Below are positions 7,262 through 14,199 of a stretch of DNA of 15,838 nt, piece by piece. The notes beneath the pieces are model-generated. The model was not told the DNA's origin. It worked only from the letters and a program-made list of their open reading frames with translations, and searched no databases. This stretch comes from Alphaproteobacteria bacterium (GTDB taxonomy: Bacteria; Pseudomonadota; Alphaproteobacteria; GCA-2731375): positions 1 through 15,838 of the forward strand of contig JANQKO010000482.1 in the NCBI GenBank assembly GCA_028281075.1, written 5' to 3'. The translations under genes were made by a program, and so were the position numbers. Numbering within the stretch: the first letter of the stretch is position 1; each line of letters starts with the position of its first letter.

Positions 7262-8083
7262 CTAGGCCAACGGTTCTCTCTGCACTGACACGGTTACGTC
7301 TGATGGCGGTTGCGGCTGGCCGGCATTGGCGCCGTCACGCCAATGCGGATCGCCGGCGCGGCGGCCGATGCGCGCGGCATGCCGGATCAGGCCCGCCACC
7401 ATCCGTTCCTTCTCGCCGTCGAAGCGGCTGTTGGTCGGATAGGACAGGCAGAAGCCCACGGGCTGCTGGTCGGCCGCGCCCACCGCCGTGCCGACGGCGC
7501 CGAAGCCGGTGAAGGTGCGTTCGTCCGACTCGGCCCAGCCCTGTATCCGCGTCGCCCGCAACTCCGCCAGAAGCTGCCGGATCGGCATGTCCAGATGCGT
7601 GGTCTCGTAGTGCAGCTCGGTCGGGTGCATCGCGGCCACCGCCGCGTCGTCCATCCGCGCCAGCAGCGCCTTGCCGATCGCCGTGGTGAAGGCCGGCACG
7701 CGGTAGCCCTGCTCCAGGACGAAGCGCACGGGATACGAGCCCTGCCGCACCCGCAGCAGCACCACGTCGGTACCGTCGAGCACGCCGACATAGCCGGTCA
7801 GGCCGAACTCGGCGACCAGGTCCTCGACCGCGGCCTCGACCAAGTCGAGGATCCGCAGATGCGCCTGGTACAGCGCGCCCAGCCGGAAGGCCAGGGGCCC
7901 CGGCCGATAGGTCCGCGTCTTGCGGTCCTGCTCCACCAGTCCGTGGCGCAGCATTTCCTTCAACAGGCGCGTCACCGTGCTTTTCGGCATGTCGAGCCGC
8001 CGGGCGACGTCCGATACCCGCAGCTCCGGTCGCTCCGAGGCGAAGCATTGCAGGATATCGATGCCTGATGTCAGCGAGCTCAT
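7262..8083 (-). CDS. IclR family transcriptional regulator
   Basis: DNA-binding regulator of 273 residues from the ATG at 8083 (MSSLTSGIDILQCF). An N-terminal winged helix-turn-helix spans about 5-62, with the recognition region DMPKSTVTRLLKEM near 31-44. The C-terminal IclR effector-binding domain (about 75-245) includes RQGSYPVRF, FTTAIGKALLA and FTGFGAVG segments typical of the family. The frame remains open 40 codons upstream to 8203, but that extension crosses the promoter and operator and lacks IclR similarity, so the shorter start is chosen. A C-terminal tail of about 25 residues beyond the domain is low-complexity. It heads the transporter/deacylase operon and most likely responds to the imported compound or a breakdown product. 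Autoregulation is suggested by the palindrome overlapping its transcription start region. Confidence 0.94.
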   Translation of the reverse strand: MSSLTSGIDILQCFASERPELRVSDVARRLDMPKSTVTRLLKEMLRHGLVEQDRKTRTYRPGPLAFRLGALYQAHLRILDLVEAAVEDLVAEFGLTGYVGVLDGTDVVLLRVRQGSYPVRFVLEQGYRVPAFTTAIGKALLARMDDAAVAAMHPTELHYETTHLDMPIRQLLAELRATRIQGWAESDERTFTGFGAVGTAVGAADQQPVGFCLSYPTNSRFDGEKERMVAGLIRHAARIGRRAGDPHWRDGANAGQPQPPSDVTVSVQREPLA

Positions 8084-8102
8084 GACACGCGAAATTCCTA
8101 TT

Positions 8103-8119
8103 GTTCCGATATATGGAAC
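8103..8119. promoter_or_regulatory. Probable IclR operator palindrome
   Basis: GTTCCGATATATGGAAC is an inverted repeat with arms GTTCC and GGAAC around an A/T-rich 7-base centre. This is the size and shape of IclR-family operators. It lies 20 bp upstream of the iclR ATG and just downstream of the predicted -10 box, where bound protein would block initiation. A related half-site, TATATGGTAC, occurs 19 bp away at 8129-8138 and overlaps the -10 box. Confidence 0.6.
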
Positions 8120-8131
8120 GCGATAATGTAT

Positions 8132-8160
8132 ATGGTACAATTCGACATAGACGTCGTCAA
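8132..8160 (-). promoter_or_regulatory. Predicted sigma-70 promoter of the iclR/transporter operon
   Basis: On the minus strand TTGACG (8155-8160) is followed after exactly 17 bases by TACCAT (8132-8137). Initiation would fall near 8125, some 40 bases before the iclR ATG and immediately next to the operator palindrome. An alternative, weaker pair uses TTGTAC and CATATA further downstream. The stretch is markedly A/T-richer than its surroundings. Confidence 0.5.
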
Positions 8161-8243
8161 TCCCGGCGTCGCCGCGGCACATGTCCCCCGGCGCCGTCGG
8201 CATTGACGGCGTGGGTATCGTGGTCGGAGATTCGTGACCGGAA

Positions 8244-8274
8244 ATCCGTCGGCGCGGGGCGCGCGCCGACGGAT
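8244..8274 (-). terminator. Hairpin terminator candidate after the aldolase gene
   Basis: A perfect 13-base inverted repeat (8244-8256 and 8262-8274) surrounds a 5-base loop, beginning 2 bp after the stop of the class II aldolase gene. On the minus strand the stem ends in GGATTTCC, so a short U run follows it, while the plus strand has none. It separates the aldolase gene from iclR and supports treating them as two transcription units. Confidence 0.55.
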
Positions 8275-8276
8275 CG

Positions 8277-9059
8277 TCAGTCGCGGTAGTCGGGGGCCGG
8301 CGCGTCCAGCATTCGCTTCAGGGCGTCGAAATGGTGCTCGGCCGCGGGCCGGCCGCCATATCGCGGCGATTGCCTGAACTGCTGGATGGTGTGGTCGACG
8401 ATCTCGGGCGGCAGGGTCTTCAGCGGCTTGCCCGTCCACATGGCGTAAAGCTGTACCTGTGCCACCCGCTCCAGATAGTAGAGCCGGTCATAGGCCTCGG
8501 CGACCGTCCTGCCGACGGTCAGCGCGCCATGGTTGGCCATGATCAGGATCTGCTTGTCGCCCAGCACCCCGGCCAGGCGTTCGCCCTCGGCCGGGTCGAA
8601 GGCCGGCCCGGTATAGATGTCGTCATAGGCCGTGCGCATGGCGACACCGACTTCCGTCTGGCCGATCGGCAGGATGGTCGGGTCCTCCAGCCGGGCCAGC
8701 GCGCTGGCATACGGCATGTGCGTATGCATGACGCAGGCGCCCTGGGCGCCCAGCAGGCGGTGGATCGGCGCGTGAATGCAATAGCAGGACTGCTCGATCT
8801 CGCCGTCGCCGCGCAGCCGCTCGCCGTCATAGCTGACTTCCATGAAGCAGCTCGCCGTCACCTCGCGCCAGTGCAGCCCGAACGGAATCTGCAGGTAGCG
8901 GTCGTCGGTGCCCGGCACCGCCAGGGTCAGGTGGTTGAAGATCCCTTCGTTGAAGCCGTGCATGACGGCCAGGCGGTGCGCCGCCGCCAGGTCGGTCCGC
9001 GCCTGCCATTGGGCGCTGTTGGGTTGGGCATCCTGGGCTCTCAGCGTCGACACCGGCAT
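8277..9059 (-). CDS. Class II aldolase/adducin family protein
   Basis: A 260-residue cytoplasmic protein of the class II aldolase/adducin fold, whose members are zinc-dependent aldolases, epimerases and decarboxylases acting on hydroxy acids and sugar phosphates. Zinc ligands are evident as His112 and His114 (VMHTHMPYA) and His177 (MANHGALTVG). Other family features are the N-terminal helix ARTDLAAAHRLAV with FNEGIFNHLT near 36-45, and the C-terminal EAYDRLYYLERVA helix. The ATG at 9059 has AAGGAG eight bases upstream, whereas the frame extends another 33 codons to 9158 without a good site, so the shorter form is chosen. It lies upstream of, and in the same direction as, the iclR operon but is separated by a hairpin and a promoter, so a shared pathway is only a guess. 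The exact substrate cannot be told. Confidence 0.93.
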   Translation of the reverse strand: MPVSTLRAQDAQPNSAQWQARTDLAAAHRLAVMHGFNEGIFNHLTLAVPGTDDRYLQIPFGLHWREVTASCFMEVSYDGERLRGDGEIEQSCYCIHAPIHRLLGAQGACVMHTHMPYASALARLEDPTILPIGQTEVGVAMRTAYDDIYTGPAFDPAEGERLAGVLGDKQILIMANHGALTVGRTVAEAYDRLYYLERVAQVQLYAMWTGKPLKTLPPEIVDHTIQQFRQSPRYGGRPAAEHHFDALKRMLDAPAPDYRD

Positions 9060-9254
9060 GGGTCCGGCTCCTTCCTGGCGGTTCGTCGTCGGGATCGAGA
9101 CAAAGCATGCCACCCGCCGCGCCGCCGGTCCACAGGCCCGTCCGTGCCTGTCCTGCATTTTTGCAATCCAACTTTGCGTTATTGGTCGTTTAATCCGGCG
9201 GCCCGTTAACCCTAACTATTTACCAAGGCAGGCATTCAGCGGAAGGCGAACGGC
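9060..9254. promoter_or_regulatory. Divergent intergenic region between aldolase and small ORF
   Basis: This 195-bp stretch between two divergently oriented genes includes an A/T-rich core (about 9156-9225) unlike the rest of the window, with TTGCAA, TTTAAT and TAACTATTT patches. It probably holds promoters for both directions, but no pair of boxes with good spacing stands out, so none is called individually. Confidence 0.35.
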
Positions 9255-9452
9255 ATGCAGTACGCGATCAACCACACCAACGGACCGATGCGCGCCTCGG
9301 GCGAGCTGACCGGCGGTCACGAGGGGCGTTTGACCTATCTGCGCGCCCGGCGGATGGACCTGCGGCGGAAGGTGCTGGCGCACAGCAATTCGCTGTCGCG
9401 GCTGCACAACGAGCTCGACGCGATCGAGGCTGAGATGCGCGAGACGCTATGA
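9255..9452 (+). CDS. Small hypothetical protein with a predicted coiled coil
   Basis: A 65-residue ORF that I do not recognise. The support for it being real is a GGAAGG eight bases before the ATG, G/C in about nine of ten third codon positions, and no competing gene on the other strand. The first 25 residues are polar (MQYAINHTNGPMRASG). The second half (about 28-64) is a charged amphipathic helix, LTYLRARRMDLRRKVLAHSN and onwards to RLHNELDAIEAEMRETL, with leucines and other hydrophobics spaced for a coiled coil. No signal peptide or membrane segment is seen. It lies alone between divergent and convergent neighbours, so context gives no role; a small regulatory or oligomerising protein would fit. 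Confidence 0.5.
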   Translation: MQYAINHTNGPMRASGELTGGHEGRLTYLRARRMDLRRKVLAHSNSLSRLHNELDAIEAEMRETL

Positions 9453-9521
9453 CCCGGACGGCCGCGCGATACGGGTGAGGGCGAACCAACGATAAGAAAC
9501 GGTTGGCGCAGAGGGCAAGCG

Positions 9522-9566
9522 GCGGCGCCGGTCGACGGTGATCAAGATCGCCTCGGCCGGCGCCGC
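9522..9566. repeat. 10-bp inverted repeat in the intergenic region
   Basis: GCGGCGCCGG at 9522-9531 is matched by its exact complement at 9557-9566, separated by 25 bp. It lies between the convergent ends of the small ORF (9452) and the SMP-30 gene (9623), so it may act as a bidirectional transcription end. There is no T run on either side and the loop is long, so this is a weak call. Confidence 0.35.
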
Positions 9567-9622
9567 GGCGCAATAGCGATATCAAACACCAATCTCACCC
9601 TAGATATGGAACACCGGCCTCT

Positions 9623-10594
<972 letters not shown>

Positions 10595-10711
10595 GTCGGG
10601 TTTCTCCGGGAATCGCGTCTCGGCCCGCAAGAGTGGCCCGAGGCCGGCATCGGGTCCAGCCCCGTCGCGCCCGCGCCGCGTCGCCGCGCTTGAACCCCCC
10701 GCCGCCCTTCG

Positions 10712-10731
10712 CCAAGCTATGGCCACCTTGG
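10712..10731. promoter_or_regulatory. Possible operator between SMP-30 gene and monooxygenase
   Basis: CCAAG (10712-10716) and CTTGG (10727-10731) form an inverted repeat around 10 bases in the 155-bp divergent region. It lies 19 bp before the monooxygenase ATG. No adjacent regulator gene is dedicated to it, and the -35/-10 boxes nearby (TTGAAC at about 10690) are poorly spaced, so this is tentative. Confidence 0.25.
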
Positions 10732-10749
10732 TAACGAGTGGGGGTTGCG

Positions 10750-12378
10750 ATGACGGAACGGCAATCGAACGGCGGCAACGGCGCCGCCGGGCCGGTCGAT
10801 GTGGACGTCGCCGTGGTCGGCGCCGGCTTCGCCGGCATGTACATGCTGCACCGCCTGCGCGGCTTCGGCTTCTCGGTGCGCGTGCTCGAGGCCGGTGGCG
10901 GCGTCGGCGGCACCTGGTACTGGAACCGCTATCCCGGCGCCCGCTGCGACGTCGAGAGCATGCAGTATTCGTATCAGTTCTCCGATGCCCTGCAGCAGGA
11001 CTGGGAATGGTCCGAGCGCTACGCGCCCCAGCCCGAGATCCTGCGCTATGCCGAGCATGTCGCCGACCGGTTCGACCTGCGCCGCGACATCCGTTTCGAG
11101 ACCACCGTCACGGCCGCGCGTTTCGACGAGGACGGCCGGCGCTGGACCGTCGAGACCGATGCCGGCGGCACGCTGACCGCCCGCTACCTGGTGATGGCGA
11201 CGGGCTGCCTGTCCGCGCCCAACACGCCGACCTTCAAGGGGCTCGACGATTTTGCCGGCCGGCGCTTCCACACCGGCTACTGGCCGCCGGCGGGCGTCGA
11301 TTTCACCGGCCGGCGCGTCGGCGTCATCGGCACTGGCTCGTCGGCGGTCCAGTCGATCCCGCTGATCGCCGAGCAGGCCGCGCACCTGCATGTCTTCCAG
11401 CGCACGCCGAACTACGCCGTGCCGGCGCATAACGCGCCGCTGGACCCGGAAGACGTGCGCCGGGTCAAGGCCGACTATGCCGGCCTGCGGGCGCGGGCCC
11501 GGGCCATGCCGCCGGCGTTCGACTATGTCTTCAATCCGCGATCGGCGCTGGAGGTCTCCGACGACGAGCGCCGGCGCGTCTACGAGGCGCGCTGGGCCGA
11601 TGGCGGCCTCGGCTTCATGGGCGCCTTCGGCGACCTGCTGCTGGACGAGGCGGCGAACGAGACCGCGGCCGCGTTCGTGCGCGGCAAGATCCGCGAGATC
11701 GTGCGTGATCCGGCCGTCGCCCAGCGCCTGTCGCCGGACAACGTCATCGGCTGCAAGCGGCTCTGCGTCGATACCGGCTACTACGCCACTTACAACCGGT
11801 CCAACGTGACCCTGGTCGACGTCGGCGAGACGCCGATCGACCGGATCACCGCCACCGGCCTCGCCGTCGCCGGCCGCGCCTATGAATTCGACGACCTGGT
11901 GCTGGCGACCGGCTTCGACGCCATGACCGGCGCGTTGCTGCGGATCGACATCGCCGGCCGGGGCGGGCGCCGTCTGCAGGACAAGTGGCACGGCGGCCCG
12001 CGCACCTATCTCGGTCTCGCCATCGCCGGCTTCCCGAACCTGTTCACCATCACCGGTCCCGGCAGCCCGTCCGTGCTGACCAACATGCTGCCGTCCATCG
12101 AGCAGCACGTCGAATGGATCGCCGACTGCCTCGTGCACCAGCGCGACCGCGGCCACGACGTGATCGAGGCCGAGACCGCCGCCGAGGACGCCTGGGTTCA
12201 ACACGTCAACGACACCGCCGACCTGTCGCTCCGGTCGACCTGCAGTTCCTGGTATGTCGGCGCCAACGTCCCGGGCAAGCCGCGCGTCTTCATGCCCTAT
12301 ATCGGCGGCTTTCCGACCTATGTCGACAAATGCGACACCGTTGCCGCCAACGGCTACGAGGGCTTCGCCCTGGCCTAG
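10750..12378 (+). CDS. Type I Baeyer-Villiger flavin monooxygenase
   Basis: A 542-residue FAD- and NADPH-dependent monooxygenase that inserts oxygen next to a ketone carbonyl to give an ester or lactone. The FAD Rossmann motif GAGFAG is at 24-29, the Baeyer-Villiger fingerprint FxGxxxHxxxWP is complete at 168-179 (FAGRRFHTGYWP), and the NADPH motif GTGSSA is at 194-199. The catalytic arginine lies in KRLCVDTGYYATYNR at Arg337, matching the position known in phenylacetone monooxygenase. The late ATGF motif is present as LATGFDAMTG. The ATG at 10750 is preferred over a GTG four codons earlier (10738), and a G-rich GTGGGGG lies ahead of it. It is divergent from the SMP-30 gene. The likely substrate is a cyclic or aryl ketone, not identifiable from sequence. 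It ends in TAG and is followed by a hairpin. Confidence 0.95.
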   Translation: MTERQSNGGNGAAGPVDVDVAVVGAGFAGMYMLHRLRGFGFSVRVLEAGGGVGGTWYWNRYPGARCDVESMQYSYQFSDALQQDWEWSERYAPQPEILRYAEHVADRFDLRRDIRFETTVTAARFDEDGRRWTVETDAGGTLTARYLVMATGCLSAPNTPTFKGLDDFAGRRFHTGYWPPAGVDFTGRRVGVIGTGSSAVQSIPLIAEQAAHLHVFQRTPNYAVPAHNAPLDPEDVRRVKADYAGLRARARAMPPAFDYVFNPRSALEVSDDERRRVYEARWADGGLGFMGAFGDLLLDEAANETAAAFVRGKIREIVRDPAVAQRLSPDNVIGCKRLCVDTGYYATYNRSNVTLVDVGETPIDRITATGLAVAGRAYEFDDLVLATGFDAMTGALLRIDIAGRGGRRLQDKWHGGPRTYLGLAIAGFPNLFTITGPGSPSVLTNMLPSIEQHVEWIADCLVHQRDRGHDVIEAETAAEDAWVQHVNDTADLSLRSTCSSWYVGANVPGKPRVFMPYIGGFPTYVDKCDTVAANGYEGFALA

Positions 12379-12386
12379 ACCGGGAC

Positions 12387-12412
12387 GCGGCCCGGGCCGG
12401 GGCAGGGGCCGC
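12387..12412 (+). terminator. GC-rich hairpin after the monooxygenase
   Basis: GCGGCCC (12387-12393) pairs with GGGCCGC (12406-12412), starting 8 bp after the monooxygenase stop. No T run follows, so it may only slow or protect the transcript end. It sits directly beside the larger palindromic element. Confidence 0.3.
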
Positions 12413-12417
12413 GAACG

Positions 12418-12529
12418 CCCCCCGCGGTCATGCCGGCGCAGGCCGGCATCCAAGGGAATCAACGGCGCGCGCGTCGCCTGCCATCGGAGTCCCATGGATA
12501 CCGGCCTGCGCCGGTATGACCGCGGGGGG
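12418..12529. repeat. Two-hairpin imperfect palindrome (REP-like element)
   Basis: Two 35-base arms, 12418-12452 and 12495-12529, are inverted copies of each other with only two differences and are separated by 42 bp. Each arm also contains its own perfect hairpin: ATGCCGGC-GCAG-GCCGGCAT on the left and ATACCGGC-CTGC-GCCGGTAT on the right. The two differences between arms are the two bases that pair with each other inside each hairpin (G-C in one, A-T in the other). The outer ends form CCCCCCGCGG and its complement. The layout is like that of intergenic repetitive palindromes common in alphaproteobacteria; copy number elsewhere cannot be seen here. Confidence 0.85.
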
Positions 12530-12570
12530 AGGCATCCATTACCCCGCCTGGCACATCTCCATCGAATTTT

Positions 12571-12588
12571 TTGACAATATCTTGTCAA
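12571..12588. promoter_or_regulatory. MarR operator 1 (distal)
   Basis: TTGACAATATCTTGTCAA is a perfect palindrome with 7-base arms around TATC, 28 bp upstream of the marR-type start. It shares the core GACAA-N4-TTGTC with the next site, 19 bp away centre to centre. TTGACA at its left end could also serve as a -35 box, and TTGTCA inside it is another candidate, so a repressor here would cover the promoter. Confidence 0.7.
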
Positions 12589-12590
12589 AT

Positions 12591-12606
12591 CGACAATTCA
12601 TTGTCA
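12591..12606. promoter_or_regulatory. MarR operator 2 (proximal)
   Basis: CGACAATTCATTGTCA repeats the GACAA-N4-TTGTC core of the distal site. It overlaps the probable -10 box CATATA (12605-12610), which pairs with TTGTCA (12582-12587) at 17-base spacing. That promoter would start transcription at or next to the ATG at 12617, giving a leaderless message; only a weak GGA precedes the ATG. Confidence 0.65.
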
Positions 12607-12616
12607 TATACGGAAC

Positions 12617-13072
12617 ATGACGACTCGAACCGAACGACGCACCGCGGCGGCCGAGGCCTTTACCGGGCTGATCCTCGAAAGCTTCCGCTTCAACGGCGGC
12701 CTGCTGGCGGCGGGCGACCGGCTGACCCGCGACCTCGGCCTCACCAGCGCCCGCTGGCAGGTGCTGGGCGCCATCGACGACGGCCCGCTGCCGGTGGCGC
12801 AGATCGCCCGCAACATGGGCCTGACCCGGCAGGCCGTGCAGCGGGTCGCGAACGACCTGGCGGCCGACGGCTTCGTCGCCTTCGCGCCCAACCCCGATCA
12901 CCGGCGCGCCAGGCTGGTTTGCCTCACCGACCGGGGCCGCGCCGTGCTCGACGAGATCGGCCGCCGGCAGGCGGCCTGGGCCAACCGCATCGCCGCCGGC
13001 CGTGATGCCGGCGAGCTGGCGGCGGCGACAGCCGTCATCAACGTCCTGCGGGCCGCTCTGGAGGCGGACTGA
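12617..13072 (+). CDS. MarR family transcriptional regulator
   Basis: A 151-residue winged helix-turn-helix repressor. The DNA-binding part runs from about 44 to 105: LTSARWQVLGAI, helix-turn-helix LPVAQIARNMGLTRQAVQRV (58-77), and the wing with the family signature NPDHRRARLVCLTDRG (92-107). N- and C-terminal helices form the dimer interface. Two palindromic operators lie within 46 bp upstream, so strong autoregulation is likely. The ATG has little Shine-Dalgarno sequence and may be translated from a leaderless transcript. Two membrane-protein genes follow at short spacing (26 bp, then 33 bp), so they are probably its regulated targets. The effector is unknown; phenolic or other lipophilic compounds are common for the family. 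Confidence 0.95.
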   Translation: MTTRTERRTAAAEAFTGLILESFRFNGGLLAAGDRLTRDLGLTSARWQVLGAIDDGPLPVAQIARNMGLTRQAVQRVANDLAADGFVAFAPNPDHRRARLVCLTDRGRAVLDEIGRRQAAWANRIAAGRDAGELAAATAVINVLRAALEAD

Positions 13073-13098
13073 CCGGACCAGCGGGAAGGGACCCGACC

Positions 13099-13587
13099 AT
13101 GTACAAGACCGCCAAGGCCCTGCATCTGATCGGCCTCGCCATGTTCCTCGGCAGCATCCTCGGCCATATCGGCATCGGCATCGGCCTCGTGCCCGGCGCC
13201 GGCGACGCCGCGAGCACGCTTCTGTTCGGCCGTCAGGCCATTACCGTCGCCACCTGGTGGCTGACCCTGCCGGGCCTGGCGCTGCTGATGGTCACCGGCG
13301 CCGTCATGACCGCGCGCGGCGGCCTTGGCGTCGGCCGCCACCGCTGGCTGACCGCGCACCAGGTGCTGGCCGTCCTGATCGTGCTGAATGCCGCGATCGT
13401 CCTGGTGCCGGGCGGCGACGCGCTGCACGCGCTCGCGGTCGAAGTCGCCGGCGGCCGGCAGCCGGTCGATGTCATGGACGCGCCGGCCGGCCGCGAAAGC
13501 CTGTTCGGCGCCGCCAACCTGCTGATGACGCTCGCCGCGCTCGTCATCGCCGTGCACAAGCCCGGTCTCGGGCAGCGGCGCGACTGA
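13099..13587 (+). CDS. Small integral membrane protein, DUF2269-like
   Basis: A 162-residue protein with four likely membrane helices at about 7-32, 48-70, 84-104 and 134-154. A loop between helices 3 and 4 carries the charged stretch GGRQPVDVMDAPAGRES. The N-terminus (YKTAKALHLIGLAMFLGSILGHIG) has the histidine-containing first helix typical of predicted membrane proteins in the DUF2269/CopD-like group; the assignment is by general resemblance. GGAAGGG lies eight bases before the ATG. It is co-directional with, and 26 bp from, marR, and the next gene encodes a second protein of the same kind, suggesting a two-component membrane complex. Function is not known; His residues in helices could bind haem or metal, but that is a guess. 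Confidence 0.85.
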   Translation: MYKTAKALHLIGLAMFLGSILGHIGIGIGLVPGAGDAASTLLFGRQAITVATWWLTLPGLALLMVTGAVMTARGGLGVGRHRWLTAHQVLAVLIVLNAAIVLVPGGDALHALAVEVAGGRQPVDVMDAPAGRESLFGAANLLMTLAALVIAVHKPGLGQRRD

Positions 13588-13620
13588 CGGGATACGCGCA
13601 AACCAACACGGAGCGCCGCC

Positions 13621-14199
13621 ATGGACCCCTATCTCCTGCTTCGGTTCCTGCACATCGTCGGCTTCGTGCTGCTGGGCGGCGGCCTGCTGGCGGTGTTCGT
13701 CTCCGAGTTGCGCGCCTACCGCGCCGACGATGTCGCCCGCTTCGCCGAAGCCGCCTGGTACACGGCCGCCTTCTACGACGGCCTGGCCGTGCCGGGCGCG
13801 CTGCTGGTCGGCCTGTCGGGCCTGCTGCTGACCGTCGAGCTCGGGCTGGGCTTCTTCGAGGCGCCCTGGCTCGTCGGCATGTGGGGCCTGTTCCTGTTCG
13901 AGTTCATCGAGGGCAACACCGTCACCCGCGTGCAGTTCCGCCGCACGCTGCGGCGCTCGCGCGCGCTTCGCGCGTCGGGCCGGCTCACCGGCCGGGACCG
14001 TGACGCGGCCCGCACGCTGCTCGGCCAGCTCACGCACTTCCTCGACCTGCCGCTGTTTCTGGCCATCGTCTATTGCGGCGTGCTGCGGCCGGAAAGCTGG
14101 GGCCACGTGCTGGCGGTCATCGCCGTCGCGCTCGTCGCCGCCGCTGCCATGGCGGCCATCGTGCCGCGTCTCGCCGGCGCCGGGCGCGTCAGCGCCTGA
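13621..14199 (+). CDS. Integral membrane protein, DUF2269-like
   Basis: A 192-residue protein with four main hydrophobic segments at about 5-28, 55-72, 79-102 and 164-187, plus a shorter one near 137-152. It starts LLLRFLHIVGFVLLGGG, so a first-helix histidine matches its upstream neighbour (KALHLIGLAMFLG). A basic cytoplasmic loop, RRTLRRSRALRASGRLTGRDRD, is at about 107-128. GGAG lies seven bases before the ATG, and 33 bp separate it from the previous gene. The two proteins are different in length and only loosely alike, which suggests an old duplication or a heteromeric pair. Its last 11 bases overlap the end of the opposite serine hydrolase gene. The role is unknown. Confidence 0.87.
   Translation: MDPYLLLRFLHIVGFVLLGGGLLAVFVSELRAYRADDVARFAEAAWYTAAFYDGLAVPGALLVGLSGLLLTVELGLGFFEAPWLVGMWGLFLFEFIEGNTVTRVQFRRTLRRSRALRASGRLTGRDRDAARTLLGQLTHFLDLPLFLAIVYCGVLRPESWGHVLAVIAVALVAAAAMAAIVPRLAGAGRVSA

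Noticed and set aside
8084..8203. N-terminal extension of the IclR protein by 40 codons
   Set aside because: It would place the predicted promoter and operator inside the coding region and adds no family similarity.
9060..9158. N-terminal extension of the class II aldolase protein by 33 codons
   Set aside because: The ATG at 9059 has a near-ideal AAGGAG at 8 bases, while the upstream start has none.
10717..12588. A 623-codon minus-strand frame opposite the monooxygenase
   Set aside because: The plus strand has complete Baeyer-Villiger motifs; the antisense frame has a low-complexity composition and runs through the palindromic element.
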